Shown here piece by piece: positions 9,860 to 20,368 of a DNA stretch of 64,000 nt (the first letter of the stretch is position 1; every line of letters begins with the position of its first letter). Under the pieces are notes generated by a model. It saw nothing but the letters and a program-made list of their open reading frames with translations, was not told the DNA's origin and made no database searches. The stretch spans positions 868,001 through 932,000 of the forward strand of contig MU004197.1 of NCBI GenBank assembly GCA_010093605.1, read 5' to 3'. The position numbers were made by a program, and so were the translations under genes. Source of the DNA: Lophium mytilinum (taxonomy: Eukaryota; Ascomycota; Dothideomycetes; Mytilinidiales; Mytilinidiaceae).

Positions 9860-10858
9860 ATGCCTTCTATCACTCTTTCTCGCGTCGCCCTGTTGACCAG
9901 CGGCTTCGTGGCCCATTTGGCCCAGGCTTACACCCAGGTCGACGTCGCCTCTCCCTTCATGTACAAGAATATCGACCCTATCGTCTTTCCCGGCCAGTAC
10001 GACAAATCCCACCTGCATTCGTTCTTCGGCTCAGATGCTGTGACGATCAACACGACAACAAGCGCCGAGCTGCAGAAAGGCTGCACCAACGTCGAAAACC
10101 CTAACGACCTGTCCGTGTATTGGGTGCCTACACTGCTGTACCAGAAGGACGGCTCATGGGAACCCGTGCCCGTCATGCGCTTCAGCGCCTACTACAGTCT
10201 GGGCGACACCAAAGCCGAGGTGCCCATTCCTCAAAATGTCAAGATGCTCGCAGGCAAGGCAACCGCCACGACGGCCGCTGAAATGCCCGCCGAAGCGCAC
10301 GCCGAGTGGTTCTGTGAGGGCAGCAGCAGCGGCGCGGCGGACACCAACGGCTTTCCCAGCAGCACGTGCGCTACGCACTTACAGCAACTGCTGTACTTCC
10401 CCAACTGCGTCAATACTGACACGCTGGAGACGGCGTACAAGGCCGGTCAGCCCGGCAACTACAAAGCATGCCCGGCTGGTATGAAGGCGATGCCCCAGCT
10501 GCGCTTCAGCGTCCGCTATGACCTTCGCAAGGTGCTGCCCAATGGCTGGAGTGGGACTGCGCCGGTACAGCTGGCTTGTGGTAGCGCTTATTGCAGCCAT
10601 GGAGACTTCATCAATGGCTGGACGGAGGATGCCGCGCAGAATATGGTCGAAGCTACGAGCTCGAAGAATAAGTTCGCGGCTGTTGATGGCAGTTTGGGCA
10701 GTGATGGGGAGAAGCCTACGTGCAAGTCTGCTGATGCGGATCCGGATCATGGCACAAGCGACTACGCGGAAAGTGTGGCGGCTATGGGTAAGCGGTCTGT
10801 CCCTGCTGTGGGCTGGGTTTCTAGGAATAGGCTGGTCCGGAGCTTGAGCACGAAGTGA
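9860..10858 (+). CDS. Secreted DUF1996 domain protein
   Basis: A single-exon gene of 332 aa. An N-terminal signal peptide (SRVALLTSGFVAHLAQA) leads straight into the DUF1996 domain: SPFMYKNIDPIVFPGQYD, SHLHSFFGSDAV, then WVPTLLYQKDGSWEPVP, LLYFPNCVNTD, MPQLRFSVRYDL and SAYCSHGDFINGW. The conserved His and Cys residues of the family (HLHSFFG; CSHGDF) are present. These proteins are secreted and abundant in fungi; their biochemical role is not settled. The C-terminal 40 residues are basic and variable. Confidence 0.88.
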   Translation: MPSITLSRVALLTSGFVAHLAQAYTQVDVASPFMYKNIDPIVFPGQYDKSHLHSFFGSDAVTINTTTSAELQKGCTNVENPNDLSVYWVPTLLYQKDGSWEPVPVMRFSAYYSLGDTKAEVPIPQNVKMLAGKATATTAAEMPAEAHAEWFCEGSSSGAADTNGFPSSTCATHLQQLLYFPNCVNTDTLETAYKAGQPGNYKACPAGMKAMPQLRFSVRYDLRKVLPNGWSGTAPVQLACGSAYCSHGDFINGWTEDAAQNMVEATSSKNKFAAVDGSLGSDGEKPTCKSADADPDHGTSDYAESVAAMGKRSVPAVGWVSRNRLVRSLSTK

Positions 10859-10902
10859 GAAGGTGCTTAAAGAGGATTCATGTACATATACCTTTGGAGT
10901 GG

Positions 10903-10956
10903 TTTCTTGTACATACTTTGAAGTGTTTCTTGTACATACTTTGAAGTGTTTCTTGT
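10903..10956. repeat. 23-bp tandem repeat, 2.3 copies
   Basis: The unit TTTCTTGTACATACTTTGAAGTG starts at 10903 and 10926, and its first 8 bases recur at 10949. The copies are identical, so the duplication is recent. It lies in the 3' flank of the DUF1996 gene and probably in its 3' UTR. Confidence 0.85.
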
Positions 10957-12791
10957 GGAGGGGATTGATATCGTTAGGAAAAAGCGCTGGGCAACATGTA
11001 TATAGCCGCCCCAAACACGGATGGGGATATCCCGGATGTTGCGTGTCTCCCAATTGCTCCCATTTCTTCTTTCTGTCGAGGTGTTGGCGCGGAGCGCGAT
11101 CTTGGTGATTAATAGCGCGTTAGAGTTGGATAGGGTGGATAAGACGATTTTGGGGTTGTCGGATCCGGAGAGTGCAGGGATTGTCGCGTTTAGGTATTAG
11201 TTTTGGGGTGGGTTTGACGTTGTCTGAGGTGGCCCAGAGAGCTTTGGGGCTTGCCAAAACTGACGTTTTCCGGATTTTGAATAGCTACGGGGGCACTTCA
11301 GACGGTGGCAAGCAAGGGGAAACTCCTGGCTTCCGCTTCTCCAGTACACCGCCCTGGCGTATGCTTTGAGTTGACGTGGAAGGTCGATGATATGGGGATT
11401 TCGAAGATCGATGATATTAGTTCGGGGATGCTTATTAATGATTGTGTAGTAGATATAATATCAAGGAGGATGCGCGAGTTGGCATACTTATACCTTTAGA
11501 GAGGGAGCATTGGCCGTAAGTTATTATTTTGTATAAGTCTTCAGTAGAGCCATGAAAAACCTGTGACTTCGATTAATGGGCCCAAGAGTTGTCCATAAGT
11601 GCAGTTAAAGACTCAGATGTTTCAGAGACTAGAAATGACATTGCCGGCCTGTACATTCAATGAATAGTGCGACGTAGTAGGACTAACATTATAATTGTAT
11701 AAGCAACTAAAGGTGAACATAACTATTCGGCGATACCTAGGCTTAGGAGAATGCGATCTAATTAGGCAGCATCTAGGGAAATAAGGATGAAGTGAGGATA
11801 GGCACAGTACTAGGCCATAAGTCTAGGTACATGAACTCACTTCTACTTAGCTCAGTTTGCCCAGTCGACACCACTATTAGGGGTACCCTGGCTGCTGAGC
11901 AGCAAATTAGTCAAGAGGTAGTCCAACTTGCACCTCTGGAACCTCGACATCACCTTTAGATGTTCGAATCCTGTAGGGGGGCCCCAAGCAGTATCAATCC
12001 AGTGTGCCCAAACTTGTGGCATGTCACTGTATCCCTATCTAGGCCCCCATGCAGATCCCTGGAAGCCGAACGCACTCAACATAAAGCTCTGCATATCAAG
12101 GGTGATTCTTTACACTATCCTGACGAGGTTGCTCGCTATTCCGAGATTTGCTCAACGGTTGAGTCATAGCGTTATTGTCGAACCCTCGTTGTCGGCTTCA
12201 AAACGTGTCCTAATACTATTATTTAAGTTACGATTTTGCTTATGAGGTCCAGCAGAGTACGCTTCTTGACGCGTGCTATGGTTAGTGTATCTCGTAAATG
12301 TTGCATGACGATAGGCTTCATAACCCTGCAAAAGCTATTTCGGCCAATGGAATCTCCCTCATGAGCTTCCAGTGCCGGAACATACCCATACAGTCCTCTG
12401 CATGCTAACCACAGCATGCGTCGCCAGGCTGTAGATTCTAGCTATGGTGGAAGCGTTCGGAGAGAGAGTTTGGATACATCGGCCCGAGTTAGCTGGCTAT
12501 GGAGGTTACTGTTTCATGTTGAAGTCTTCGAAAGGGGCTGAGAGAAATGGAGAACGACGAGACTTTCATAACGTTCACCCTGAGGTAGAATAACGCCAAG
12601 ACCGAAGATGTTCCGGCGCCAGGATGAAGCTCCGATGAAGCTCAGGCATCTGCTTCAGCACATGCAACGGCGAGGTTTCCACCACTATAATGAGCACCCC
12701 GCGAAAATCTTTTACTCACTGGAGGTGTCAGATGATAACTGGATCATGATAGACGCGCCAGAGCCGCCAGAACTCACACGATCTGCCCAGT
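10957..12791. other. Intergenic region, AT-rich, with a TIR element
   Basis: About 1.8 kb with no supported gene. It is AT-rich around 11400-11900 and holds the TIR element at 11805-12029. The last 200 bp are the upstream region of vps18; an 80-codon frame at 12608 overlaps this region and is probably chance. Confidence 0.5.
11805..12029 (+). mobile_element. TIR element (MITE-like, hAT-type ends), copy C
   Basis: A 225-bp stretch with imperfect terminal inverted repeats. The left end reads CAGTACTAGGCCATAAGTCT and the right end, reversed, CAGTGACATGCCACAAGTTT. Ends of the CAGT...ACTG type are usual in hAT transposons. No coding capacity and no clear 8-bp target duplication (flanks GATAGGCA and TATCCCTA), so it is an old, non-autonomous copy. 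Related copies lie at 5292-5448, 24314-24540 and possibly 48686-48812. An internal GTTCGAATCC resembles a tRNA B box, but the flanking bases do not form a T stem. Confidence 0.6.
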
Positions 12792-15700
12792 ATGGCCTTC
12801 GACACTGGAGGCTATGTTGCTCCAAGCACGAGCAATCTCCAGGACTTTGATGCCGCCCTCCCCATGTTCAACATTGAGAGAGTGTCTCTCCAGTTTGCGA
12901 TATCATCCGATTTCGTAGCCGCTGAGGTTGCTAATAACGTGCTGATCCTCGCGCTTTCGACGGGTCGCATTCTACGAATCGACCTTGATAGCCCCGCCGA
13001 CATTGATGGTTCGTTAGATCACTTTAGAGAAGATGTAAGGGTATACTGATCAGGTGCAGACATCGATCTACCAAAAAAGCCTGGCGAGATTGGCGTAATC
13101 CGACGACTATTCCTCGACCCCTCTGCATCCCACCTCATTATAACGACTACGCTCGGCGAGAACTATTACCTCCACACGCAAGCACGGACACCGAAAGCGC
13201 TTTCGAGATTGAAAGGAGTCGTGATAGAGAGTGTAGCATGGAACCCTTCCCAACCGACTGCATCAACAAGAGAGATACTGATTGGAGCATCGGATGGGAA
13301 CATCTACGAAGTATACATCGAGCCGTCTTCAGAGTTCTATAGGCGGGAAGAGCGGTATCTGAAGGGAGTATACAAAGCTCCTGACGGGCCCATCACAGGC
13401 ATTTGGGCAGACTTGATACCGGGACGGGCGGACCTACGACGGGTAGTGGTCGCAACACCTACGAAGCTACTACATTTTGCGGGCAAGATTGGACGACATG
13501 GGACTGAGGGTAGTGGCTCGATTTTCTCGAAGCTGTTCGAGAGTGAATCACCTAATGTCCATGATGTCTCAGGGCCGCAGTCTCCCTCTCCCTCGTGTCT
13601 GGCAGTCTCTCCGGAGCTCGAGGAAGCGCCATCACTCGACCCGGTAGGGTCCGAAAGGATATTCGCGTGGTTAATGTCACAAGGCGTCATGCATGGCAGA
13701 CTTCTGACCTCGACGGACACATCCGAGCTGGGTAGCAAGCTTTTCTCCGAGACGAGAATGCTCCCTAGATCGCAGATTCCCCCATCCCAGACTGCTGGGG
13801 GCCGACCACGCAAAAGTCAGGACCCAGTGACATCCATGATTTTATCTCAGTGGCACATTTTGCAGCTTGTCGAAGGCCGAGTTGTTGCTACCAACAGGTT
13901 GGACGACACAGTAGTGTTCGACCAAGCTATCCTCGAGGCTGGGCAGACCGCGCTTGGCTTGGTAGCTGACTTGAAAAAGAACACGTACTGGCTATTCACT
14001 ACCCAGGAGATATTCGAAATTGTAGTCACGGACGAGAACAGGGATGTCTGGAAGATCATGCTCAAATCTCAACAGTTTGAAGCTGCCTCTCAATTTGCCC
14101 GAACATCAGCACAAAAAGATGCAGTTGCCACCGCCTCTGGAGACTACCTCGTTGGCAAAGGGCAATTCCTTGAAGCTGCGGCAGTTTACGGACGTAGCAC
14201 GAAGCCCTTCGAGCAGGTTGCTTTGACATTCGTTGACGCCGGCGAATCAGATGCGCTCAGAAAGTACCTTTCTACCAAGTTATTGACGGTGAAGAAGTCG
14301 GCTGTGATGCAGCGGGTGATGCTGGCTACATGGCTTGTCGAACTTTACATGGCGAAGCTAAACACACTAGATGATACAATTACGACAAAAGCTGAGCTCT
14401 CAGAAAGCATGAATGCCGCGGAGAGTCAAGACCAGTTATCTACGACTCGGCGAGAATACGAGGACTTTGCATCCAAATACAAGGCCGACCTTGACAGGAA
14501 AACAGTCTACGAGGTGATTAGTAGCCACGGGCGAGAGGAAGAGCTTCTCTACTTTGCCACCGTTGTCAACGATTACAATTATGTTCTCGCATACTGGGTT
14601 CAACGAGAACGATGGCAGGAATCCTTAAACGTATTAAAGAAGCAGACTGACCCAGAAATCTTCTACAAATACAGTAGTGTATTGATGGCAAATGTACCGC
14701 TGGACCTCGTAGAAATCATGATGAGGCAGACCAATCTGGATGCTCGCAAATTAATACCCGCGCTTCTCAATTACAACAAGATTACAAACGTTTCTCTTGC
14801 ACAGGTTGGTCTATCCGTCATACCGTGCTTTCAACCTACTAACTTAGCTACTCAGAATCAAGCCGTACGCTACCTGCTCTTTGAAATCAATCAGCACCAA
14901 TCTACGGATGCTGCTGTCCACAACACCTTAATATCCATTTACGCGTCTCATCCCACTACCGATGAATCCGCCTTGCTTTCTTACCTTGAGTCTCAATCCT
15001 ATGCAAATGAGCAGGACTATGACGCGGATTTTGCACTCCGTCTTTGTATTCAACACAAGCGGGTACAGAGCTGCGTCCACATCTACAGCTCCATGCAACA
15101 ATACGTTCAAGCGGTCGACCTAGCTCTCAAGTACGACGAAGTTGACCTTGCAAGCAACGTTGCAGACCGCTCCGACACAGACCCGGCTCTTCGGAAAAAG
15201 CTATGGCTCGCAGTCGCAAAGAAAGTCATCTCCCAAAGCTCCGGAATCAAGACTGCCATAGATTTTCTGAAGCGATGTGACTTGCTCCGGATCGAAGACT
15301 TGATCCCGTTCTTCCCTGATTTTGTCGTCATTGATGACTTCAAAGAGGAGATCTGTGCGGCTTTGGAAGAGTATTCGCGACAAATTGACGAATTGCGGAA
15401 GGAGATGGATGAAAGCGAGGAAACAGCCGCGCATATAAAAACTGATATCAAGGCCTTGGAACAGCGATACGCGATTGTGGAACCAGGCGAGAGGTGCTAT
15501 GTCTGCTCACTGCCGCTATTAGCTCGCCAGTTCTATGTTTTCCCGTGTCAGCATGCTTTTCATAGCGACTGTCTTGCTAAGAAAGTCGTCGAGCTTGCGG
15601 GAATCACGAAAGGAAGGAGGATTACTGAGCTGCAGGTCGAAGTCAGCAAGGGCGTTAGCGTTGGCTCGAAACGCGAGAAGGCCATCAGAGAGCTGGATGC

Positions 15701-15859
15701 TTTGGTTGGGTCTGCCTGGTACGTGTCCCGTGCATCTGACTCTTAGAACCTCGACTAACTCTGATATGTTTCAGTGTGCTATGTAGTGAAATGGCAGTCA
15801 AGCTCATAGACGAGCCGTTTGTCGCATCCAATGATAATAAGGAGGAGTGGGCCTTGTAA
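12792..15859 (+). CDS. vps18: Vacuolar sorting protein 18 (Pep3), HOPS/CORVET core subunit
   Basis: Vps18 is a shared core subunit of the HOPS and CORVET tethering complexes at vacuole and endosome. Four exons (12792-13008, 13060-14804, 14856-15718, 15775-15859) give 969 aa. The N-terminal half is the beta-propeller with the Pep3/Vps18 signature (GENYYLHTQ, LKGVVIESVAWNP, LIGASDGNIYEVYIE, KGVYKAPDGPITGIW). The middle is helical clathrin-type repeat sequence. The C-terminus is a RING-H2-like finger: CYVCSLPLLARQFYVFPCQHAFHSDC, completed by CVLCSE. The intron at 14805-14855 is 51 nt, in frame and stop-free, but has a perfect TACTAAC branch site and CAG acceptor, so I treat it as an intron. The last intron splits the first Cys codon of the final Cys pair, so the final exon is needed for a complete finger. 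Confidence 0.94.
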
Positions 15860-16542
15860 GCTCTTGCATACTAGCGGTCTGTATAAAGGGGAGCCTTTTT
15901 AAAAAATAAGAGTGGTTATACTCGCAAGCAAACATGATACCTAAGCATCCCTCTACACAGTGCATCTCTGCTAGCGAGGAAATATTAATCAAAGACGGTA
16001 AAGACATGCGTAGATTAGGCAGCAAGTGAGAGTTTGACCACCCGCCGCGGAGATATCACATTTGGAGCGCAATGTATGACGCGATGCATCATGGGTTCTG
16101 GAAGTGCACCTCCCTTGGTCTTCTCATGGTATGACATTATGCAGTCCGCCCTACACATAGCATATACGCTATACGCCCTTCGCGATGCTGACAACTCGTA
16201 CTATGCCAAACTACTGCTTACTGTTCAACGAATCACGGCGCATCGCCTCGCAATTATGCTCTAGCCTAGGCCTAGCTCCGCGGCTGAAGAGAAGTTGGGT
16301 AATATCATGCGGAGTCTGGATTCATAGCACAGATGTCGTGAGAGGCTTTGCAAATTGGTCTGAATGCCACTTTAACGACAAGTCATCATTCCGAGCCGAG
16401 AGAATTGCGAAACGCTGGTGTTCTATAGTAGGTGATCAAGTATAAAGCAAAGGAACCCTAAGGTTTTACTGAATAACTCCGCTGCTCAAATACCGACAGC
16501 CCTTCACACTTTCCAGGAAAAGAATCACCGCCAATTTCCATC
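15860..16542. other. Intergenic region
   Basis: No gene seen between vps18 and the SDR-like gene. Short overlapping frames at 16034-16445 show no motif and no consistent splice pattern. Confidence 0.5.
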
Positions 16543-17301
16543 ATGTCTTCCCAAGAGCAAAGAACAGTCCTTGTCATCGGCTCAGGACCTGGCATAGGAA
16601 ACCACGTCGGCGCTACCTTCGCCGCTCAAGGCTTCAACCGAGTCATCCTCTTAGCACGCAACGCAGAGCGCATAAAGAAAGACAAGAAGGATGTCGAGTC
16701 CAAATCCGGCCGTTCTGGCATCTCCGTCGAGACCATCCAGGCGGATATATCAAACAAAGCCGCGCTTAAGGATGCTCTGAATCAAGTCGAGAAAGTCGGT
16801 GGGAACATTGAATGCGTCTTCTTCAATGCAGCGAGGATATTGCCGGCGGAGATCCTGTCTGAGCCAGTTGATACAATCGAGGAGGATGTGAATGTAAGCC
16901 TCTGCTCTCCAGGAATATTTGCACCGCTAGTTACACGTATTGACACGCCATAGACAACGATCATCGCCTTGTACCAGGTCGCACAATGGGCTATCCCACG
17001 TCTGGAAGCTCTTGCAGCATCTTCGTCGTCTGTGAAGCCGAGCTTGCTTGTCACGAATAGCTTTCTTGCTGCTGATCCTCTTCCTTTCTTATTCTCGCTG
17101 TCGTTGGTGAAAGCGGCACAGCGGAATTTGGTCATCAGTCTGGCGAAGACTTTCGAGTCGAAGGGGATTCGTGTGGGACTGGTAACTGTGGGAGGTGCGG
17201 TGGCGCCGGAGAACAAGCATTTGAATCCGACGTATATTGCGGAGAAGATTTGGGGATTCTTCGATCAGGGGAAGGGGTTGGAGGTTGAGATTGTGGAGTA
17301 G
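16543..17301 (+). CDS. Short-chain dehydrogenase/reductase-like protein with atypical active site
   Basis: Two exons (16543-16893, 16954-17301) around a 60-nt GTAAGC...TAG intron give 232 aa. The N-terminus has the Rossmann cofactor motif of the SDR superfamily (VLVIGSGPGIGNHVGATFA), followed by an Arg in the second strand (ILLARNAERI) and a D at ADISN. NAG is replaced by NAA (FFNAARILPA). The region that should hold the catalytic Y-x-x-x-K reads LSLVKAAQRN, so Lys is kept but Tyr is a Leu. The usual active-site Ser is replaced by a LLVTNSF context. It is also shorter than the typical 250 aa. It may bind NADP(H) without classical SDR chemistry, or use other residues. Substrate unknown. Confidence 0.78.
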
Positions 17302-18151
17302 ATATGGAGTAGCATAGATATACTCTAGATGAGAAGAATAAAGAATACATTTTTCAAGAGTCTTGACTATGATGAGTGAAGGAGTAGCTAATAACACGGT
17401 AGAAAAGCGTCAGCTCTGCCCGAGAAGAAATGTATGACCTAGGACCCGTCGGGTATCCCAGTCAGCACCCCTTCGTGTTGAAGACGTCCGGAGGCCTCCA
17501 CGGTTCCAAGGCTCGCAGTGGACGGCCCCGGAATCCTAACCACTAGGTGTTATGAAAACTGTCCAGATAGCTCCACTCCCTCTTGCGCCGAATTTTAAGA
17601 TAACATGTCAAATCTTCTTGCCGGAAACCGAACGAAGAAGTAGAATAGTTTTTCTAGTCACGGAGAGTCTGGGCGTAAATCTGTGGCTTCGTCAAGATAT
17701 AACGTCGTAGGAAAAGATGTCACTTTCACCAATGAACCTAAAGGTGAGAGAGCCACGCCGAAGCAGATGATGCTTTGCTTCGTACAAGTGGTGTTCACGT
17801 CGGCGGTTGAGGGTGCCGGTGAGGCGTACAAAGAGGCGCATGCAGGAGCTTGGATCAACTTCGTCATGTGAAAAGACCCTCGAAGCTACCAGCCGCTAAG
17901 ACCCTCCAACGACGACGAGATCGTGCATCTCGAGACAGCACAAACAGATCAAGAGATGCCGTATCATCCGCGCTCTATATAACACCACATTCGCACATGC
18001 CGCCGCCACGATTCCTCCATACCCTTCCCTCCGCAATAGAAGCTCCTCTACAGTATCGCCAGCCGGGGAGACCTCCGGCCGCCTGGAATTTCCATCGCGG
18101 GAACTGTACATTACAAATATATATAAGAAGTGGAAAAGACGCGAGTAGGAT
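17302..18151. other. Intergenic region with a tRNA-like fragment
   Basis: No supported gene. On the minus strand around 17555-17500 the sequence ACCTAGTGGTTAGGATTCC resembles the D-arm/A-box of a tRNA-Glu, but no T arm follows. A 62-codon plus-strand frame and a 69-codon minus-strand frame overlap at 17658-17871; neither is recognisable. Confidence 0.45.
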
Positions 18152-20368
18152 ATGATTATACCCACACCCAGCAGCGGCTATGCAGGAGTCAGCGGCACCA
18201 CCACCTTCGGAGCCTTCAGCCACTATGCCTCCGCGACTATTACCGCGTCCCATACCTCCTCAGCGCCCTCTCCATCCTCGACAAGCATAATACCGGGCAT
18301 CGGCCGTGAAAACTGGTCGAGTTTGATTGGAATCTTGACCGCGATTGTCGGCAATATCCTCATTTCGTTCGCGTTAAACTTGCAGCGTTATGCGCATATA
18401 CGGTTGGATCGGGAACTGGAAGAGAAGGAGCGGCACAGGAAACAGGCGCGGAGAACTGCAACTGGGGAGATAGCGCAGAAGAGGAGGGTGGGGTTTGAGA
18501 GCAGTGAGGACGTACTAGGGCCGCATATCATACGAAATGGGCAGCAAGCCGATGGTGCCGCGGAAACAGAACCTCTTCTTGCACGGCCGAGGACCGCTGG
18601 ACGGAACTCGAGCGAGACGGCGGGTTCTCGATATGGCGAGGCCGCGCTGAAGGAAAGTTACCTGCGTTCGCCGTACTGGTGGACAGGCATCATCATGATG
18701 ACGATTGGCGAGGCAGGAAACTTCCTAGCATACGGATTTGCTCCTGCGTCAATTGTATCTCCGCTTGGTGTGGTGGCGCTGATCGTGAACTGCATCATTG
18801 CCCCTTTCATGCTAAAGGAGCACTTCCGAAAACGGGACGCATTTGGCGTAGTTGTGGCTGTTGCTGGCGCTGTGGTCGTAGTGCTGAGCGCCAGCGACAA
18901 TAACCCCAAGCTAGGACCTGACGAGATCTGGGACTCAATAAAGAGATGGGAGTTTGAAGCCTACTTGGCTATTACGGCGGTTGTGATTCTGGTGTTGATG
19001 GCAGCGAGCAAAGAGTATGGGCCGCGGAGTATCCTGATTGATTTAGGGCTAGTGGGGCTGTTCGGTATGTTTAGTTCTATGTTTGTACCATCAAACTCTT
19101 CCACGGTTCATGAACTATCAAGCAAAGGGATAGAGCTGATTTTACATCCAGGAGGCTATACAGCCCTCTCGACAAAAGGCGTCGCCTCACTTCTCTCATA
19201 TACTCTCTGGCGCGCTCTCACATTCCCCGTTTTCTACCTTCTAATCGCTGTCTTAATATTCACTGCCATCATGCAGATTAAGTATGTGAACCGGGCTTTG
19301 CAACGATTCGACTCTACTCAAGTCATTCCAACCCAATTTGTTCTCTTCACCTTATCCGTCATCCTTGGCTCGGCAATTTTGTACCGCGACTTCGAGCGGA
19401 CTACGGGCGATGATGCTGGGAAGTTTGTCGGAGGATGCCTGTTGACCTTCTTCGGTGTATGGCTCATTACCAGTGGCCGACCTAAGTACTCCGATGACGA
19501 TGACGAGGACCGCGAGCCAGAGCCCGAAGACGCTATCAATCTAGTGAACGGTGAGCATTACCATGACTCTGTGGATGTCGAGGTGGGTAGCAGCACCCGC
19601 CGTTCCTCAACTATCCGAGCATCATCTCCACCTATCAGGATCCCCGATCGGGCTCATAGCCCTTCGCCACCACAAACGCCAATCATCACCTTCACACCAC
19701 ACGATGGCACTACGCCCACACTACCAGCATTTATTCCAGACGCGCCCTCTCCGCTTATCCAGAATCCGTGGGAAGCAGCCCTGGCGGCCTCGCCCTCGCC
19801 GGTCCCATCTCTCCGCCCTGTTCCAAGCCCCCTTATCACCACATATTCCACCCCCGTGCTCCCGTCCGAGCACCAAACCTCTTCTCTATCTCCTTCTCGT
19901 CCTCAAACACCGCGTGTCCCTTCAGAAAGCGCACTTCTACCCGGAGTCTCTCCCGCGACACCAGCTACTGCAGGCCCACGACTACGGCGAGCGGGTACCA
20001 TAGAGCGGCTTGCTTCACGCAACTCGATCGCTGGACCGCTACTCGCCAGCCCGCTCAGTTCGAGTCTGAGCGCGGTGGTGGCAGAGCTTCGGCGTGGGAG
20101 CTTGAGGGGACCTCGGGAAAGTGGAGAGTCGGGCGCCGCTAGCCGGCGGCGAGGGAGTCAGGTGTTTGATACAGATGGTAATGGGGATGGAGGGGCATTG
20201 GAGAGGGCGAGGACTAGTGGGGAGCCTGAGACACGCACTGGAAGTAGAGCGGGTCGAGGGCGGAGTTTTAGCGGGACACTGAACGAGTTATTGAGGGGAT
20301 TCCGGGGAAGTAAGAATAACAGCATGGATAGTGTGGATGCTGAGGAGCGGGAGGACGGGGGGCGGTAA
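18152..20368 (+). CDS. NIPA-type magnesium transporter (DUF803)
   Basis: A multi-pass membrane protein of the NIPA family, thought to carry Mg2+. Two exons (18152-19064, 19152-20368) give 709 aa. The 87-nt intron is in frame and open, but removing it restores the family sequence LVGLFGGYTALSTKGVAS, and its borders are G|GTATGT and CCAG|GA. Membrane segments include SSLIGILTAIVGNILISFAL, EAGNFLAYGFAPASIVSPLG, VVALIVNCIIAPFMLKEHF, FGVVVAVAGAVVVVLSA, AYLAITAVVILVLMA, FYLLIAVLIFTAIMQI and a pair around FVLFTLSVILGSAILY. The hallmark YGFAPASIVSPLG and QVIPTQFVLFT are present. The C-terminal 260 residues are disordered, rich in Ser/Pro/Arg and probably cytosolic. Confidence 0.92.
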   Translation: MIIPTPSSGYAGVSGTTTFGAFSHYASATITASHTSSAPSPSSTSIIPGIGRENWSSLIGILTAIVGNILISFALNLQRYAHIRLDRELEEKERHRKQARRTATGEIAQKRRVGFESSEDVLGPHIIRNGQQADGAAETEPLLARPRTAGRNSSETAGSRYGEAALKESYLRSPYWWTGIIMMTIGEAGNFLAYGFAPASIVSPLGVVALIVNCIIAPFMLKEHFRKRDAFGVVVAVAGAVVVVLSASDNNPKLGPDEIWDSIKRWEFEAYLAITAVVILVLMAASKEYGPRSILIDLGLVGLFGMFSSMFVPSNSSTVHELSSKGIELILHPGGYTALSTKGVASLLSYTLWRALTFPVFYLLIAVLIFTAIMQIKYVNRALQRFDSTQVIPTQFVLFTLSVILGSAILYRDFERTTGDDAGKFVGGCLLTFFGVWLITSGRPKYSDDDDEDREPEPEDAINLVNGEHYHDSVDVEVGSSTRRSSTIRASSPPIRIPDRAHSPSPPQTPIITFTPHDGTTPTLPAFIPDAPSPLIQNPWEAALAASPSPVPSLRPVPSPLITTYSTPVLPSEHQTSSLSPSRPQTPRVPSESALLPGVSPATPATAGPRLRRAGTIERLASRNSIAGPLLASPLSSSLSAVVAELRRGSLRGPRESGESGAASRRRGSQVFDTDGNGDGGALERARTSGEPETRTGSRAGRGRSFSGTLNELLRGFRGSKNNSMDSVDAEEREDGGR

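Noticed and set aside
10379-11053. 224-codon minus-strand frame
   Set aside because: It is antisense to the DUF1996 gene, has no motif, and reads like a shadow of GC-rich coding DNA.
11950-11985. tRNA B-box-like GTTCGAATCC
   Set aside because: The bases either side do not pair as a T stem, there is no matching acceptor stem, and it lies within the TIR element.
13337-13813. 158-codon minus-strand frame
   Set aside because: Antisense to the vps18 propeller region, which is securely identified.
19551-20142. Plus-strand frames of 150 and 124 codons
   Set aside because: Alternate frames of the disordered tail of the NIPA transporter gene.
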